From Lachnospira sp. UBA4346 (GTDB lineage: Bacteria > Bacillota > Clostridia > Lachnospirales > Lachnospiraceae), in the NCBI GenBank assembly GCA_002394205.1, contig DGTC01000022.1, forward strand, positions 1 to 64,000: DNA of 64,000 nucleotides, read 5' to 3'. Below the pieces are notes generated by a model. The model saw only the letters and a list, made by a program, of their open reading frames with translations, was not told the DNA's origin and did no database searches. Position 1 is the first letter of the stretch. Every line of letters begins with the position of its first letter. A program made the position numbers and the translations under genes. Below are positions 17,521-26,046 of this stretch, in pieces.

Positions 17521-18573
17521 ATGTTTCACAATTTGCTAGTATGCTGTATCGGATTTATCATTGATTTCATTTTAGGGGACCCACAAGGATTTTCCTTCCA
17601 CCCGATTCGATTGATTGGAAATCTGATTGCAGCTTTGGATAAATTCTTACACACAAATAAAAATGAGAAGCAGCGCAGTGATGAATGTCTTCAAGGGAAT
17701 AAAGATACGTTGGCAAATCGAGAAAGTCCTGTCAAAGAACTCTTAAAGGGCGGTGTGTTGGTAATCGTTGTACTAGTCATTTCAACAGGAATTCCAATTG
17801 TACTTCTGTATGCACTTGCACAGATCAACCGGTATGCTGAAATTGTTGTAGAAGGAATCTTGTGTTATTTTCTCTTTGCAACAAAGTCTTTAAAAACAGA
17901 GAGTATGAAAGTCTATACGGCGTTGCAACAAGACGGCTTAGAAGCAGGACGGACGGCAGTATCGATGATTGTCGGAAGAGATGTAGACAGACTGGACGAA
18001 GAAGGCGTAGTAAAGGCGGCAATCGAAACCGTAGCAGAAAATACGAGTGACGGTATTATCGCACCGATGTGCTATATGATGCTGGGTGGTGCGCCGCTTG
18101 GATTGTTCTACAAAGCAGTCAATACGATGGATTCTATGATTGGTTATAAAAATGCTAAGTATTTGTATTTTGGACGATGTGCGGCAAGGCTCGATGATGT
18201 GGTGAATTTTATACCGGCACGGTTCAGTGCAATCTGTATGTTGACAGCGGCTTACATATTACCGGTATTTGATGGAACGCAGGCAAGACGCATCTATCTG
18301 CGTGACAGAAAGAAAAGTTCCAGCCCCAATGCAGCGCAGACAGAATCAGTCTGTGCCGGAGCAATGCACATTCAGTTATTAGGGGATGCTTATTATTTTG
18401 GCAAATTGCATCACAAAGAAACAATCGGAGATGCACTTCGTCCGATTCAGAAAGAGCAGATTATAGAAGTCAACCGATTGTTGTATGCGACAGCAATCGT
18501 TGGAATGATTTGTTTGGCATTGTTGTATGTCGGTGTGGAGATGTGCCTTTCTTCCACTTTACAAATCCACTAA
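17521..18573 (+). CDS. cbiB: Adenosylcobinamide-phosphate synthase CbiB
   Basis: 350 residues, membrane protein that attaches aminopropanol (or its phosphate, from CobD) to adenosylcobyrate. The signature ENTSDGIIAPMCYMMLGGAP is followed by YKAVNTMDSMIGYKN, both characteristic. Several membrane segments. It is some 30 residues longer than usual because of a charged, polar loop at about residues 42-75. A gagaat/gtga stretch precedes the ATG, and the gene is coupled to the CobU-like gene. It is the last gene of the first B12 block. Confidence 0.93.
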   Translation: MFHNLLVCCIGFIIDFILGDPQGFSFHPIRLIGNLIAALDKFLHTNKNEKQRSDECLQGNKDTLANRESPVKELLKGGVLVIVVLVISTGIPIVLLYALAQINRYAEIVVEGILCYFLFATKSLKTESMKVYTALQQDGLEAGRTAVSMIVGRDVDRLDEEGVVKAAIETVAENTSDGIIAPMCYMMLGGAPLGLFYKAVNTMDSMIGYKNAKYLYFGRCAARLDDVVNFIPARFSAICMLTAAYILPVFDGTQARRIYLRDRKKSSSPNAAQTESVCAGAMHIQLLGDAYYFGKLHHKETIGDALRPIQKEQIIEVNRLLYATAIVGMICLALLYVGVEMCLSSTLQIH

Positions 18574-18748
18574 GAAGTGCTAACATAACTTTCGTTACGG
18601 ATGGTATTCCAAATAGGAAACTGTACCGGCATATGAGAATTAACCATAGTTTTATTTGAATTTGAATCATGAGAGCACGGTAGTGATGACTGTATACAGC
18701 ATACAACTACAGTGAAATGATTGCGTCACCGGAAAGTAAGGTGATAAG

Positions 18749-19627
18749 ATGAAGATAGGATTTATAGGAGCAGGGAAAGTTGGAACTTCTCTGGGAAAAT
18801 ATTTTGTAGATGGAAACCTTCCGGTGATTGGCTATTATAGCAGACACCGAGAAACTGCCATAGAAGCAGCGAAATTTACAGGAACACAGGCGTATGAAGA
18901 TTTAAGTCAGTTCGTTTATGATAGTGACGTAATCTTTCTGACAGTCTCCGATGGGGCGATACAGTCAGTCTATCATCAGATTCAGGATATGGGAATTCAT
19001 CAAAAAATAATATGTCATTGCAGTGGCGCAATGACTGCGAACGAAGCATTTGCAGGAAGAGAGCAGTCAGGGGCCTTTGGATATTCAATACATCCGTTAT
19101 TTCCAATAAGTAGCAGATTTGATACTTATCAGGAACTATCGGATGCTTTTTTTTGCCTGGAAGGCGATGAAGTACATATGCAAATGTGGAAGGATATATT
19201 TCATCAATTAGGAAATCCGGTGAAAATCATTTCTGCAGATTGTAAAGTGAAGTATCATGCAGCATGTGCGATTGCAAGTAATCTGGTGTGTGCGCTGATG
19301 GATACGAGTTTTGAGTTATTACAGGATTGTGGATTTGATGAGTCGGAAGCAGGACAGGCGGTAAGACCGTTGGTTATGCACAATATTGACCGGATATTTA
19401 AAGTCGGTGCCGTCGATGCGCTGACAGGAGCTGTGGAGCGCGGTGATACAGAAACGGTGCGAAAGCATTTACGCTGTCTTGATTCCTATACACAGAAAGA
19501 TATGTACAGAGCAGTATCAAATCATTTGATTGATATGGCAATGGCAAAACATCCTGACACAGATTATGACGATATGCGCATGTTATTAAAGAGAGCGCAG
19601 GACAGTGGCAATCAGGAGGAGTTATGA
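18749..19627 (+). CDS. panG: Rossmann/DUF2520 protein, probable ketopantoate reductase (PanG type)
   Basis: 292 residues with an N-terminal NAD(P)-binding motif (GFIGAGKVGTSLG) and a C-terminal DUF2520 helical domain. The family includes PanG, an alternative ketopantoate reductase described in Francisella and Enterococcus. Here it opens a panB-panC-panD operon with no panE, which supports that role. Its TGA overlaps the panB ATG (ATGA). The start follows taaggtgat. Function is inferred from context and family. Confidence 0.78.
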   Translation: MKIGFIGAGKVGTSLGKYFVDGNLPVIGYYSRHRETAIEAAKFTGTQAYEDLSQFVYDSDVIFLTVSDGAIQSVYHQIQDMGIHQKIICHCSGAMTANEAFAGREQSGAFGYSIHPLFPISSRFDTYQELSDAFFCLEGDEVHMQMWKDIFHQLGNPVKIISADCKVKYHAACAIASNLVCALMDTSFELLQDCGFDESEAGQAVRPLVMHNIDRIFKVGAVDALTGAVERGDTETVRKHLRCLDSYTQKDMYRAVSNHLIDMAMAKHPDTDYDDMRMLLKRAQDSGNQEEL

Positions 19628-20469
19628 AGAATACAGTAAATACGTTACTAGAAATGAAACGAAATGGAGAGAAGATTTCACAGATTACCTGTTATGATTA
19701 TACAACAGCAAGACTTGTAGAGGCTTCTGATATTAATATGATTCTGGTAGGAGACAGCCTTGGAATGACGATGCAGGGGTACAAAGATACACTTCCAGTT
19801 ACATTAGATGAGATGATTATTTATGGAAGAAGTGTACAGAGAGCCTGTGAAGATACATTTGTCGTGGTTGATATGCCATTTATGAGTTATCAGGCATCCC
19901 CGGAGCAGGCGTTAATGAGTGCCGGCAGAATTATGAAGGAGACAGGAGCAAGTGCCGTGAAGTTAGAGGGCGGTAAGGAAGTATGTCCGCAGATTCGTGC
20001 GATTACAGCAGCAGGAATCCCTGTTGTAGCGCATATTGGCATGACACCACAGTCTGTACATGCGATGGGAGGCTTTAAGGTACAGGGAAAAGGCGAGGCA
20101 AATGCCAGAAGAGTGTTTGAAGATGCACTTGCTGTACAGGAAGCAGGCGCATTTGCAGTAACATTAGAGTGTGTGCCACCGCTTTTATCAGAAGCAATTA
20201 CCAAGAAATTAGATATTATTACGATTGGAATCGGAGCAAGTAAGGAATGTGATGCGCAGGTTCTTGTGTATCAGGATATGTTGGGAATGAGCCCAAGAAC
20301 ACCAAAGTTTGTGAAAACATTTGCAAACATTGGAGAGATGATGACACAGGCATTTAACGAATATGACAAAGAAGTAAAGAGTCAGGCATTTCCAACAGCA
20401 GAGCATACATTTGTCAAGAGTGACTGTTCAAAAGAATTTTTAGATGAGTTAATGGAGGAGTATAAATAA
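19624..20469 (+). CDS. panB: 3-methyl-2-oxobutanoate hydroxymethyltransferase
   Basis: 281 residues. PanB transfers a hydroxymethyl group from methylene-tetrahydrofolate to ketoisovalerate, giving ketopantoate. The blocks GDSLGMTMQGYKDTLPVTLD, VKLEGG and HIGMTPQSVHAMGGFKVQG are present with the metal-binding and catalytic residues. Starts inside the panG-like stop codon after aggagg and ends overlapping panC by one base. Confidence 0.97.
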   Translation: MKNTVNTLLEMKRNGEKISQITCYDYTTARLVEASDINMILVGDSLGMTMQGYKDTLPVTLDEMIIYGRSVQRACEDTFVVVDMPFMSYQASPEQALMSAGRIMKETGASAVKLEGGKEVCPQIRAITAAGIPVVAHIGMTPQSVHAMGGFKVQGKGEANARRVFEDALAVQEAGAFAVTLECVPPLLSEAITKKLDIITIGIGASKECDAQVLVYQDMLGMSPRTPKFVKTFANIGEMMTQAFNEYDKEVKSQAFPTAEHTFVKSDCSKEFLDELMEEYK

Positions 20470-21314
20470 TGATTATCGCAACAACAATCGCAGAAGTAAG
20501 AGCACAGGTAGCAGAATGGAAAAGACAGGGATTGACAGTAGGGTTAGTACCAACAATGGGATATTTGCATGAAGGACACGCAAGTTTAATTGACAAGGCA
20601 GTATCTATGTGTGATAAAGTCGTTGCCTCTGTATTTGTCAATCCGACACAGTTTGGTCCGGGAGAAGATTTAGAGACATATCCAAGAGATTTCAAAAGAG
20701 ACTGTGCGTTACTTACAGAACATGGCTGTGATATGGTATTTCACCCGGAGGTTTCAGAAATGTATTATGAGGATGCTGCCACCTTTGTAGAGATTCTTTC
20801 CGATATGCCGAAGCAGTTATGCGGTAAGACAAGACCGATTCATTTCAGAGGTGTGTGCACAGTTGTTTCTAAGTTATTTAATATCGTCACACCGGATAAG
20901 GCATTTTTTGGTCAGAAGGATGCACAGCAGCTTGCAATTATCAGACGTATGGTAAGAGATATGGCTTATGGCATTGAAATTGTAGGATGTCCGATCGTCA
21001 GAGAAGCAGATGGTCTTGCAAAGTCATCAAGAAATACGTATTTAAGTGAAGAAGAGAGAAAGGCTGCGTTAATTTTATCACAAAGTATCAAACTTGCAGA
21101 ACAGCTCTTAGCAGACGGAGAACGCGATGCAGATAAGATTGTAGAAGCAATGACAAAGAAAATCGAAACAGAACCGCTTGCAAAGATTGATTATGTATCA
21201 GCTGTAGATGGTGTAACAATGGCGACAGTTCATGATGTTCAGACACCAACACTTTTTGCAATTGCAGTATACATTGGCAAGACAAGACTGATTGATAATA
21301 CGATTTTTGAATAA
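20469..21314 (+). CDS. panC: Pantothenate synthetase
   Basis: 281 residues. It condenses pantoate and beta-alanine with ATP. The nucleotidyltransferase motif PTMGYLHEGHASLI contains the HxGH signature; FFGQKDAQQLAIIRRM and KSSRNTYLS follow. Translationally coupled to panB (taATG). About 110 bases separate it from panD. Confidence 0.97.
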   Translation: MIIATTIAEVRAQVAEWKRQGLTVGLVPTMGYLHEGHASLIDKAVSMCDKVVASVFVNPTQFGPGEDLETYPRDFKRDCALLTEHGCDMVFHPEVSEMYYEDAATFVEILSDMPKQLCGKTRPIHFRGVCTVVSKLFNIVTPDKAFFGQKDAQQLAIIRRMVRDMAYGIEIVGCPIVREADGLAKSSRNTYLSEEERKAALILSQSIKLAEQLLADGERDADKIVEAMTKKIETEPLAKIDYVSAVDGVTMATVHDVQTPTLFAIAVYIGKTRLIDNTIFE

Positions 21315-21425
21315 GCGATTGTTATGCAGTCATTCAATGAAAAATAAAAAACGCAATAAAGGTATATTTCAAAAACGATATACAGATGTATAGAGCATTT
21401 TTGTACGAATAATTAGGAGAGAAAT

Positions 21426-21818
21426 ATGTTAGTAGATATGTTAAAAGGAAAGATTCACAGAGCGACCGTTGTACAGGCAGAATTAGATTATGTCGGTTCT
21501 ATTACCGTAGATAAGGAGCTATTAGATGCAGCCGGAATTTATGAATATGAAAAGGTGCATATTGTGGATGTGAATAACGGAAGTCGTTTTGAGACATATA
21601 CGATAGCCGGAGAACCGGGTTCCGGAATGATTTGCTTAAATGGAGCAGCAGCAAGATGTGCAAGTGTAGGAGATAAAGTTATTATTATGGCATACGCCCA
21701 AATGACGCCGGAAGAAGTAAAGACAAACAAACCACAGGTGGTATTTGTCGATGACAATAACAAAGTATCCCGTATCACAACCTACGAAAAACACGGCAGA
21801 CTCGAAGAGATGAATTAA
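21426..21818 (+). CDS. panD: Aspartate 1-decarboxylase
   Basis: 130 residues, pyruvoyl enzyme producing beta-alanine from aspartate. The self-cleavage site Gly24-Ser25 (DYVGSITVD) is intact; Ser25 becomes the pyruvoyl group. NGAAAR near residue 72 is conserved. The ATG follows ttaggagag. The operon ends at a strong terminator 13 bases after the stop. Confidence 0.97.
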   Translation: MLVDMLKGKIHRATVVQAELDYVGSITVDKELLDAAGIYEYEKVHIVDVNNGSRFETYTIAGEPGSGMICLNGAAARCASVGDKVIIMAYAQMTPEEVKTNKPQVVFVDDNNKVSRITTYEKHGRLEEMN

Positions 21819-21830
21819 ACGAGCAGTGCC

Positions 21831-21894
21831 AAAAAAGGAGTACAAATATTCGACGAGAGCGAAGCTCTCACAAGAATATTTGTACTCCTTTTTT
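21831..21894 (+). terminator. Strong bidirectional terminator after panD
   Basis: A perfect 21-bp stem (21831-21851 with 21874-21894) beginning with six A and ending with six T, with an inner gagagc/gctctc hairpin at its tip. It can terminate from both sides and closes the pan operon. Confidence 0.93.
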
Positions 21895-21939
21895 GATAGT
21901 GCGAGAGCACGCATGAGTTTCATCAAACTCTCGTACATG

Positions 21940-22230
21940 TATGAACGAACAGGGAGGTGGCTTTATAAGCGAGTGATTATTGCAGCAGTCATTGTGCTTG
22001 TAGGTGGGATTACAGCATTTGCAGTTGTAAAAAATAATAATGGTGAAAATACACCTGTAAGTGCAGCGGTTGATAACAAGTCAACGCAGGCAGACAACAG
22101 CAATACTGGCAATAATAATAGTAACAACAGTAATAAGGATACGAGTAATGGAAATAAGGCATCCCAAAAGGATAATATGGCAATTATTACTGTTGATAAT
22201 GGTGCAAGCAAGGCTGTTGGTGTTGATGAA
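21940..22230 (+). pseudogene. Truncated membrane-anchored protein, N-terminal fragment
   Basis: The frame encodes a basic N-terminus, one membrane helix (VIIAAVIVLVGGITAFAVVK) and a low-complexity Asn/Ser/Thr-rich linker, as in many cell-surface or lipoprotein-like proteins. Around position 22200-22250 it passes in frame into sequence resembling a tyrosine recombinase and soon stops. I read this as the 5' part of a surface-protein gene joined to an integrase remnant. The start is uncertain (ATG 21940, or GTG 21973 after gggaggtgg). Confidence 0.55.
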
Positions 22231-22726
22231 TCAGGCTACATATATAAAAAGCCAAAAACAAAATCATCAATCAGAACTGTTGATATACTAGACTTCTTAA
22301 TACCGATAATAAAACAATATCGTGCAGAATATGTGAAAATGCGTTGGAAACTTGGAACAGCATGGCAAGGCGAATCTACTCTTGGTGGAAACCTATTCGT
22401 TGGACTAGACGGAAAGAGATTGAGTGGCAGGTGTTGCATATTGGTATCTGAAAAGACATATTGAAAGATACAACGAATGGATTAGTAGGAATCCGACAAG
22501 AGCAAAGGAATTAGGATTTGAAGAATTACCGTTCATACCGCTTCATGGATTAAGACATTCATTTGCAACGCTGCTAAATTCAAGAGAGGTCAACATAGTT
22601 GATATATCTAAGATGTTAGGTCATAAGAATTGTACGGTTACAATGAATGTATATGCTCACAGTTTTGATGAGCAGAAACATAAAGCTACAAATACGATAA
22701 ATGAGTTTATTGCAATGAACGCATAA
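22231..22726 (+). pseudogene. Phage/conjugative-element integrase, C-terminal remnant
   Basis: Two frames together give the catalytic part of a tyrosine recombinase like those of Tn916-type elements. The first piece contains PKTKSSIRTVDI and a KLGTAWQGESTLFV-like stretch. After a frameshift near 22420 the second piece continues to LPFIPLHGLRHSFATLL, LGHKNCTVTMNVYAHS, giving the HxxR box, the His of the GH motif and the Tyr nucleophile. The DNA-binding N-terminus is missing. It marks an old integration event in this island. Confidence 0.8.
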
Positions 22727-22733
22727 GCAAAGA

Positions 22734-22764
22734 GAGCCAAAGGACAAAAATCCAATGGCTCCCT
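22734..22764. terminator. Hairpin between integrase remnant and RHH gene
   Basis: gagcca (22734-22739) and tggctc (22756-22761) pair with an inner gga/tcc, followed on the plus strand by ccctttt. It lies between two converging genes and may terminate both. Confidence 0.6.
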
Positions 22765-22768
22765 TTTA

Positions 22769-22948
22769 CTATTTGTCTTTCAATTCCATGTGGTCAAGAG
22801 CGTATCTTAAAGCCATACTAATAAGTTCATTACGAGAACGGTTAGTTTTAGAAGCTAAGTCATTATATTCTTCTTGCAATGCTCTGTCTATGCGAATCGT
22901 CATAGTAACGGTTTTATCCTCTTTTGGAGTGACGATAAATTTTTCCAT
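22769..22948 (-). CDS. Small ribbon-helix-helix protein
   Basis: 59 residues. The start is the ATG preceded by gaggtttg on the minus strand; a longer frame upstream has no start signal. The sequence KTVTMTIRIDRALQEEYNDL followed by NRSRNELISMALRYAL is the beta-strand/helix/helix pattern of the Arc/CopG/MetJ fold, which binds DNA as a dimer. Such proteins usually regulate plasmid, transposon or toxin-antitoxin genes. No toxin partner is next to it; its neighbour is the integrase remnant. Confidence 0.75.
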   Translation of the reverse strand: MEKFIVTPKEDKTVTMTIRIDRALQEEYNDLASKTNRSRNELISMALRYALDHMELKDK

Positions 22949-23055
22949 AATGCAAACCTCGCTATTATTTTTAATTACATTATAGTATTGATATAGCACA
23001 CAAAACTATGACACAATAGTGAGTTGAATATTTACTGTACTTTTATGTTACAGTT

Positions 23056-23064
23056 TGCTATAAT
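23056..23064 (+). promoter_or_regulatory. Extended -10 promoter for anchored protein gene
   Basis: TG at 23056-23057 then TATAAT at 23059-23064 forms an extended -10 element, 33 bases before the ATG at 23098. No good -35 is visible, as is normal for extended -10 promoters. Confidence 0.5.
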
Positions 23065-23097
23065 GCTAACATCTACTAAAATTGGAGGTATGACATT

Positions 23098-23625
23098 ATG
23101 AAATCAAAGAAAGAGAAAAGTTCTATCAAGAAACCATTCTATAAGAAATGGTGGTTTTGGGTTATTATTGTTATAGTTGTTCTCTCTGCTATAAGTGGCT
23201 CTGATTCTACTACGGATAATAAGGACACATCAAAAGAATCGCAGCAAACAGAATTGACTCAAAGTACAGAAGAAACCAAGAACACAGAATCAGCGATTGA
23301 TAGCATTGATTTTACTGTTTCTGATGTAAGAAATGATGTAACAGGAAATTGGAGAAAAGCATTGATTGCAAAGAATATTAAAATGGAAGACTATGCACTT
23401 GATTACTACAAAAAGTATTTCAAGAGTGATGATGAAATCCATGCCATAATCAATTTCAATTATAAGACAACAACAAAAATCTCTGTAATGGGTAATCTGC
23501 TTGGTGTGACTGTTTACGAATATGTAGACAAAGAAGAACATGACGCAAAGAGGTTATTTGGTGGTATGTTGCTTAAAGAATATCATGTGAACATGGATAA
23601 TGGAGAGATTATAGAAATACAGTAA
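23098..23625 (+). CDS. Membrane-anchored hypothetical protein
   Basis: 175 residues. A lysine-rich N-terminus is followed by a single membrane helix (WWFWVIIVIVVLSAI, about 19-35), a Ser/Thr/Glu-rich linker to residue ~65, and an extracellular domain of ~110 residues that I do not recognise. The start follows ttggaggt. A terminator follows directly, so the gene stands alone. Proteins of this plan are common cargo of Firmicute mobile islands. Function unknown. Confidence 0.8.
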   Translation: MKSKKEKSSIKKPFYKKWWFWVIIVIVVLSAISGSDSTTDNKDTSKESQQTELTQSTEETKNTESAIDSIDFTVSDVRNDVTGNWRKALIAKNIKMEDYALDYYKKYFKSDDEIHAIINFNYKTTTKISVMGNLLGVTVYEYVDKEEHDAKRLFGGMLLKEYHVNMDNGEIIEIQ

Positions 23626-23633
23626 ATGAAACG

Positions 23634-23670
23634 AAGCCTTAGCAAATGAAAACACTTGTTAAGGCTTTTG
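23634..23670 (+). terminator. Terminator after anchored protein gene
   Basis: aagccttagcaa pairs with ttgttaaggctt (one mismatch), then tttgcttt. It lies nine bases after the stop at 23625. Confidence 0.85.
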
Positions 23671-23854
23671 CTTTATACTATAATAATACTAAAGTTACGG
23701 AGTGCTATGGAGAGTTAGTACGAAATAAGGAAAGTAATACCATTAAAAAGGTAATAATAGTAATACTTATAAAGAGCTACGGAGAGCTACAGAAAGCATA
23801 AGCTAATTTATGCTATACTTCACTTAACTTAACGTTATTACAAAGGAGAAATGA

Positions 23855-24067
23855 ATGATTAGCGAGTATGGAAATCAGCTGTTAGCGGAATTAGGTGTTA
23901 GTGGTGGAACATTTGTAATCGGATTGATTGTATTATATTTTATTGTGAAGTGGGCAGTGAAAAATGGTGTGAAAGAAGCATTATCAGATGTGAATATGAA
24001 AGAGCAGTTTGAACAGCTTACGAAGGCAGTGAAAGGAAATGAAAATCCATCATCAGATGAGGAGTGA
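23855..24067 (+). CDS. Small membrane protein
   Basis: 70 residues with one membrane helix (about 18-36, GGTFVIGLIVLYFIVKWAV) and a charged, helical C-terminus. The ATG follows aaaggag. The TGA overlaps the beginning of the next gene region. I do not recognise it. It is probably co-transcribed with the DUF3841-type gene downstream. Confidence 0.7.
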   Translation: MISEYGNQLLAELGVSGGTFVIGLIVLYFIVKWAVKNGVKEALSDVNMKEQFEQLTKAVKGNENPSSDEE

Positions 24068-24072
24068 TGTAT

Positions 24073-24651
24073 ATGAAGTTATGGACGGTACAACCTTTAT
24101 CCATTTTAGAGGAAATCAATGAAACGGGTGTATATCGTTGCAGAGAGGAATTATCTTATAATCTGAGTAAGAAAAATTCTTTAAAAAAGCAATATCAGTG
24201 GTTAATTAATAAGATGGAACAACGGATTGGAAACAGACCACAAGGGGTTGAGTATCCGGTGTGGGCATGGCATACATGGGACTTTGAGAGAAGATGCCCG
24301 GATGCAGATAGTGCAGCATTTTTAGAGCGTACAGAAGATAAGGTGTTATTGACATTAGAGATTCCGGATGAGTCGGTTGTATTAACAGATTTTGATGCAT
24401 GGCAGCTTGTAATGAGCGGTGCTTATTTGACGAATGAAACAGATGAAAATAAGTTAGAGGCACAGGAAGATTATCTTGTATCATTAGAGGGAGAGGCATT
24501 GCAGCAGGCAATTGAGCAGAGTTGGGAACTGGTTTTTGATACGACAAAGATTGATACGGAGAAACTTCAATGGGGCAGATATATTCAGGCGACCATTTGG
24601 CAGATTCGCGCAGAAGATATTGTGGAGATGCAGGTGTTGAGAACAGAGTAA
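24073..24651 (+). CDS. DUF3841 family protein
   Basis: 192 residues from the ATG eight bases after gaggag; upstream in-frame GTG and ATG codons are too close to that site. The opening MKLWTVQPLSILEEINETGV, the WAWHTWDFERRCPD block and SWELVFDTT match the soluble DUF3841 family, whose function is unknown. No signal peptide or membrane segment. It follows the small membrane protein gene closely and is followed by ~170 AT-rich bases with no gene. Confidence 0.75.
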   Translation: MKLWTVQPLSILEEINETGVYRCREELSYNLSKKNSLKKQYQWLINKMEQRIGNRPQGVEYPVWAWHTWDFERRCPDADSAAFLERTEDKVLLTLEIPDESVVLTDFDAWQLVMSGAYLTNETDENKLEAQEDYLVSLEGEALQQAIEQSWELVFDTTKIDTEKLQWGRYIQATIWQIRAEDIVEMQVLRTE

Positions 24652-24824
24652 ATAATATTAAAAGAAAAGGGTATTCAACAATAAATAAAAAGGTATGAAA
24701 CTTTATTTTTAAAAAATATATATACGGAATTTGTATAACTAATTATTAAATATAAGCATTTGTAAAATTATAAAAATAAACTTAAAATATATTTAAAGAT
24801 TGGGTGTAGCAATGGGAGGTATAT

Positions 24825-25898
24825 ATGGAAATAAGGTTAAATACCGGAAATGCGGAAATCGAAATAGATAATTTACTATATCTTACGGATAAAGAAGAAA
24901 TTACAGATGTAGCAAAGTTAAAAATTAGTAATCATATAAAATATGGTGATGAAGAGTTTAATCGAATCAAAAGTTCAATTAAACAGATGGTAGGAAATGT
25001 GTTGCTCTTAGCGGACAGAAAATATATTGCAATTGCAAATCGTCTGTTGTGGGAATGTCCAAATCTTATTGCAACACAGGTGACAGACTCAAAAGATGCA
25101 TATGAAATTGAGAAAACAGTAACGAAAACAGATAAATTATTATGGGATGTTCAGGCAGAAAAGGCAGAAGAAGATGTGGCACTAATGTCGGGTTGGACAA
25201 ATAGTTATAATAATCAGAAGTTTTCAGATAAAGAAATAGAAGAGTATATTGAAGATAGCAGACTAAAACTTCTTCCATATTTGGGAAAAGATAAGGATGT
25301 TTTAGAAGTGGGTGTAGGCTCAGGAATGATTGCACGCAGATTGCTTAATATGTGCAAAACATACGATGGTGCAGACATCTCTAAAAATGTATTGGAAAAA
25401 TTTACGAAATACTTAGAAGAAAATGAAGTAGAGAATGTTTCCTTATATAATTATGGTGGAGATGAAATTCAAAAAATAGGGAAGCAGTATGATATTATTT
25501 TTATGAGTTCTGTTACAGAGTATTTTAGTGGGTATAATTATCTTTTGGATGTAATAAAAAATTGTGTGGATTGTGTAAAAGAAAAGGGAATTATCTTCTT
25601 TGCAGATGTTTTTGATTTAGGAAGAAAAGAGGATTATAGAGCCTCTGTCTATGATTATGCACAGAGGCATCCGGGTGTAATTTATAAAAAGAATTTTTCA
25701 CATGAGTTATTTATACCACGAGATTTTTGGGAGGATGCTTCCAAATTGACAGATGGAATTGTTAATTGTGTGGTTACTGACAAAATTGGAGAAATCGACA
25801 ATGAAATAAACAAGTTCCGCTATGATGTTATGATATTCGTAGATAAGAATCGAAATGACCAAGTGTTAAATAAATATCAATTTGCGAGTGAACTTTAG
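24825..25898 (+). CDS. SAM-dependent methyltransferase, NRPS/PKS-domain-like
   Basis: 357 residues. Residues ~125-340 form a class I methyltransferase with motif I VLEVGVGSG near 165, then GADIS and YDIIFMSSVTEYF. The preceding segment GWTNSYNNQKFSDKEIEEYI resembles the entry to methyltransferase domains embedded in non-ribosomal peptide and polyketide synthases. Here it stands alone with a ~115-residue N-terminal part I do not recognise. A gggagg site precedes the ATG and a terminator follows, so it is monocistronic. Low G+C fits the accessory island. Substrate unknown. Confidence 0.75.
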   Translation: MEIRLNTGNAEIEIDNLLYLTDKEEITDVAKLKISNHIKYGDEEFNRIKSSIKQMVGNVLLLADRKYIAIANRLLWECPNLIATQVTDSKDAYEIEKTVTKTDKLLWDVQAEKAEEDVALMSGWTNSYNNQKFSDKEIEEYIEDSRLKLLPYLGKDKDVLEVGVGSGMIARRLLNMCKTYDGADISKNVLEKFTKYLEENEVENVSLYNYGGDEIQKIGKQYDIIFMSSVTEYFSGYNYLLDVIKNCVDCVKEKGIIFFADVFDLGRKEDYRASVYDYAQRHPGVIYKKNFSHELFIPRDFWEDASKLTDGIVNCVVTDKIGEIDNEINKFRYDVMIFVDKNRNDQVLNKYQFASEL

Positions 25899-25931
25899 GC
25901 TTATAAATATTGTTTGTGAAATATAGAAGAT

Positions 25932-25969
25932 AAAAGGTTGTTAGAAAAATATTCTAACAGCCTTTTAGT
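25932..25969 (+). terminator. Terminator after methyltransferase
   Basis: A 15-bp stem (aaaaggttgttagaa with ttctaacagcctttt, one G.U) and short loop, ending in T residues, 33 bases after the stop. Confidence 0.88.
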
Positions 25970-26046
25970 TTTAGATGGAATCTTGCGTCTGTTTTCGCTT
26001 TCGTGTTATGATGAAAGAAATTCAAATTGGAAATAAGGAGTTCGTG

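Noticed and set aside
22769..22948. Antitoxin of a toxin-antitoxin pair
   Set aside because: The ribbon-helix-helix protein has no small toxin-like gene on either side.
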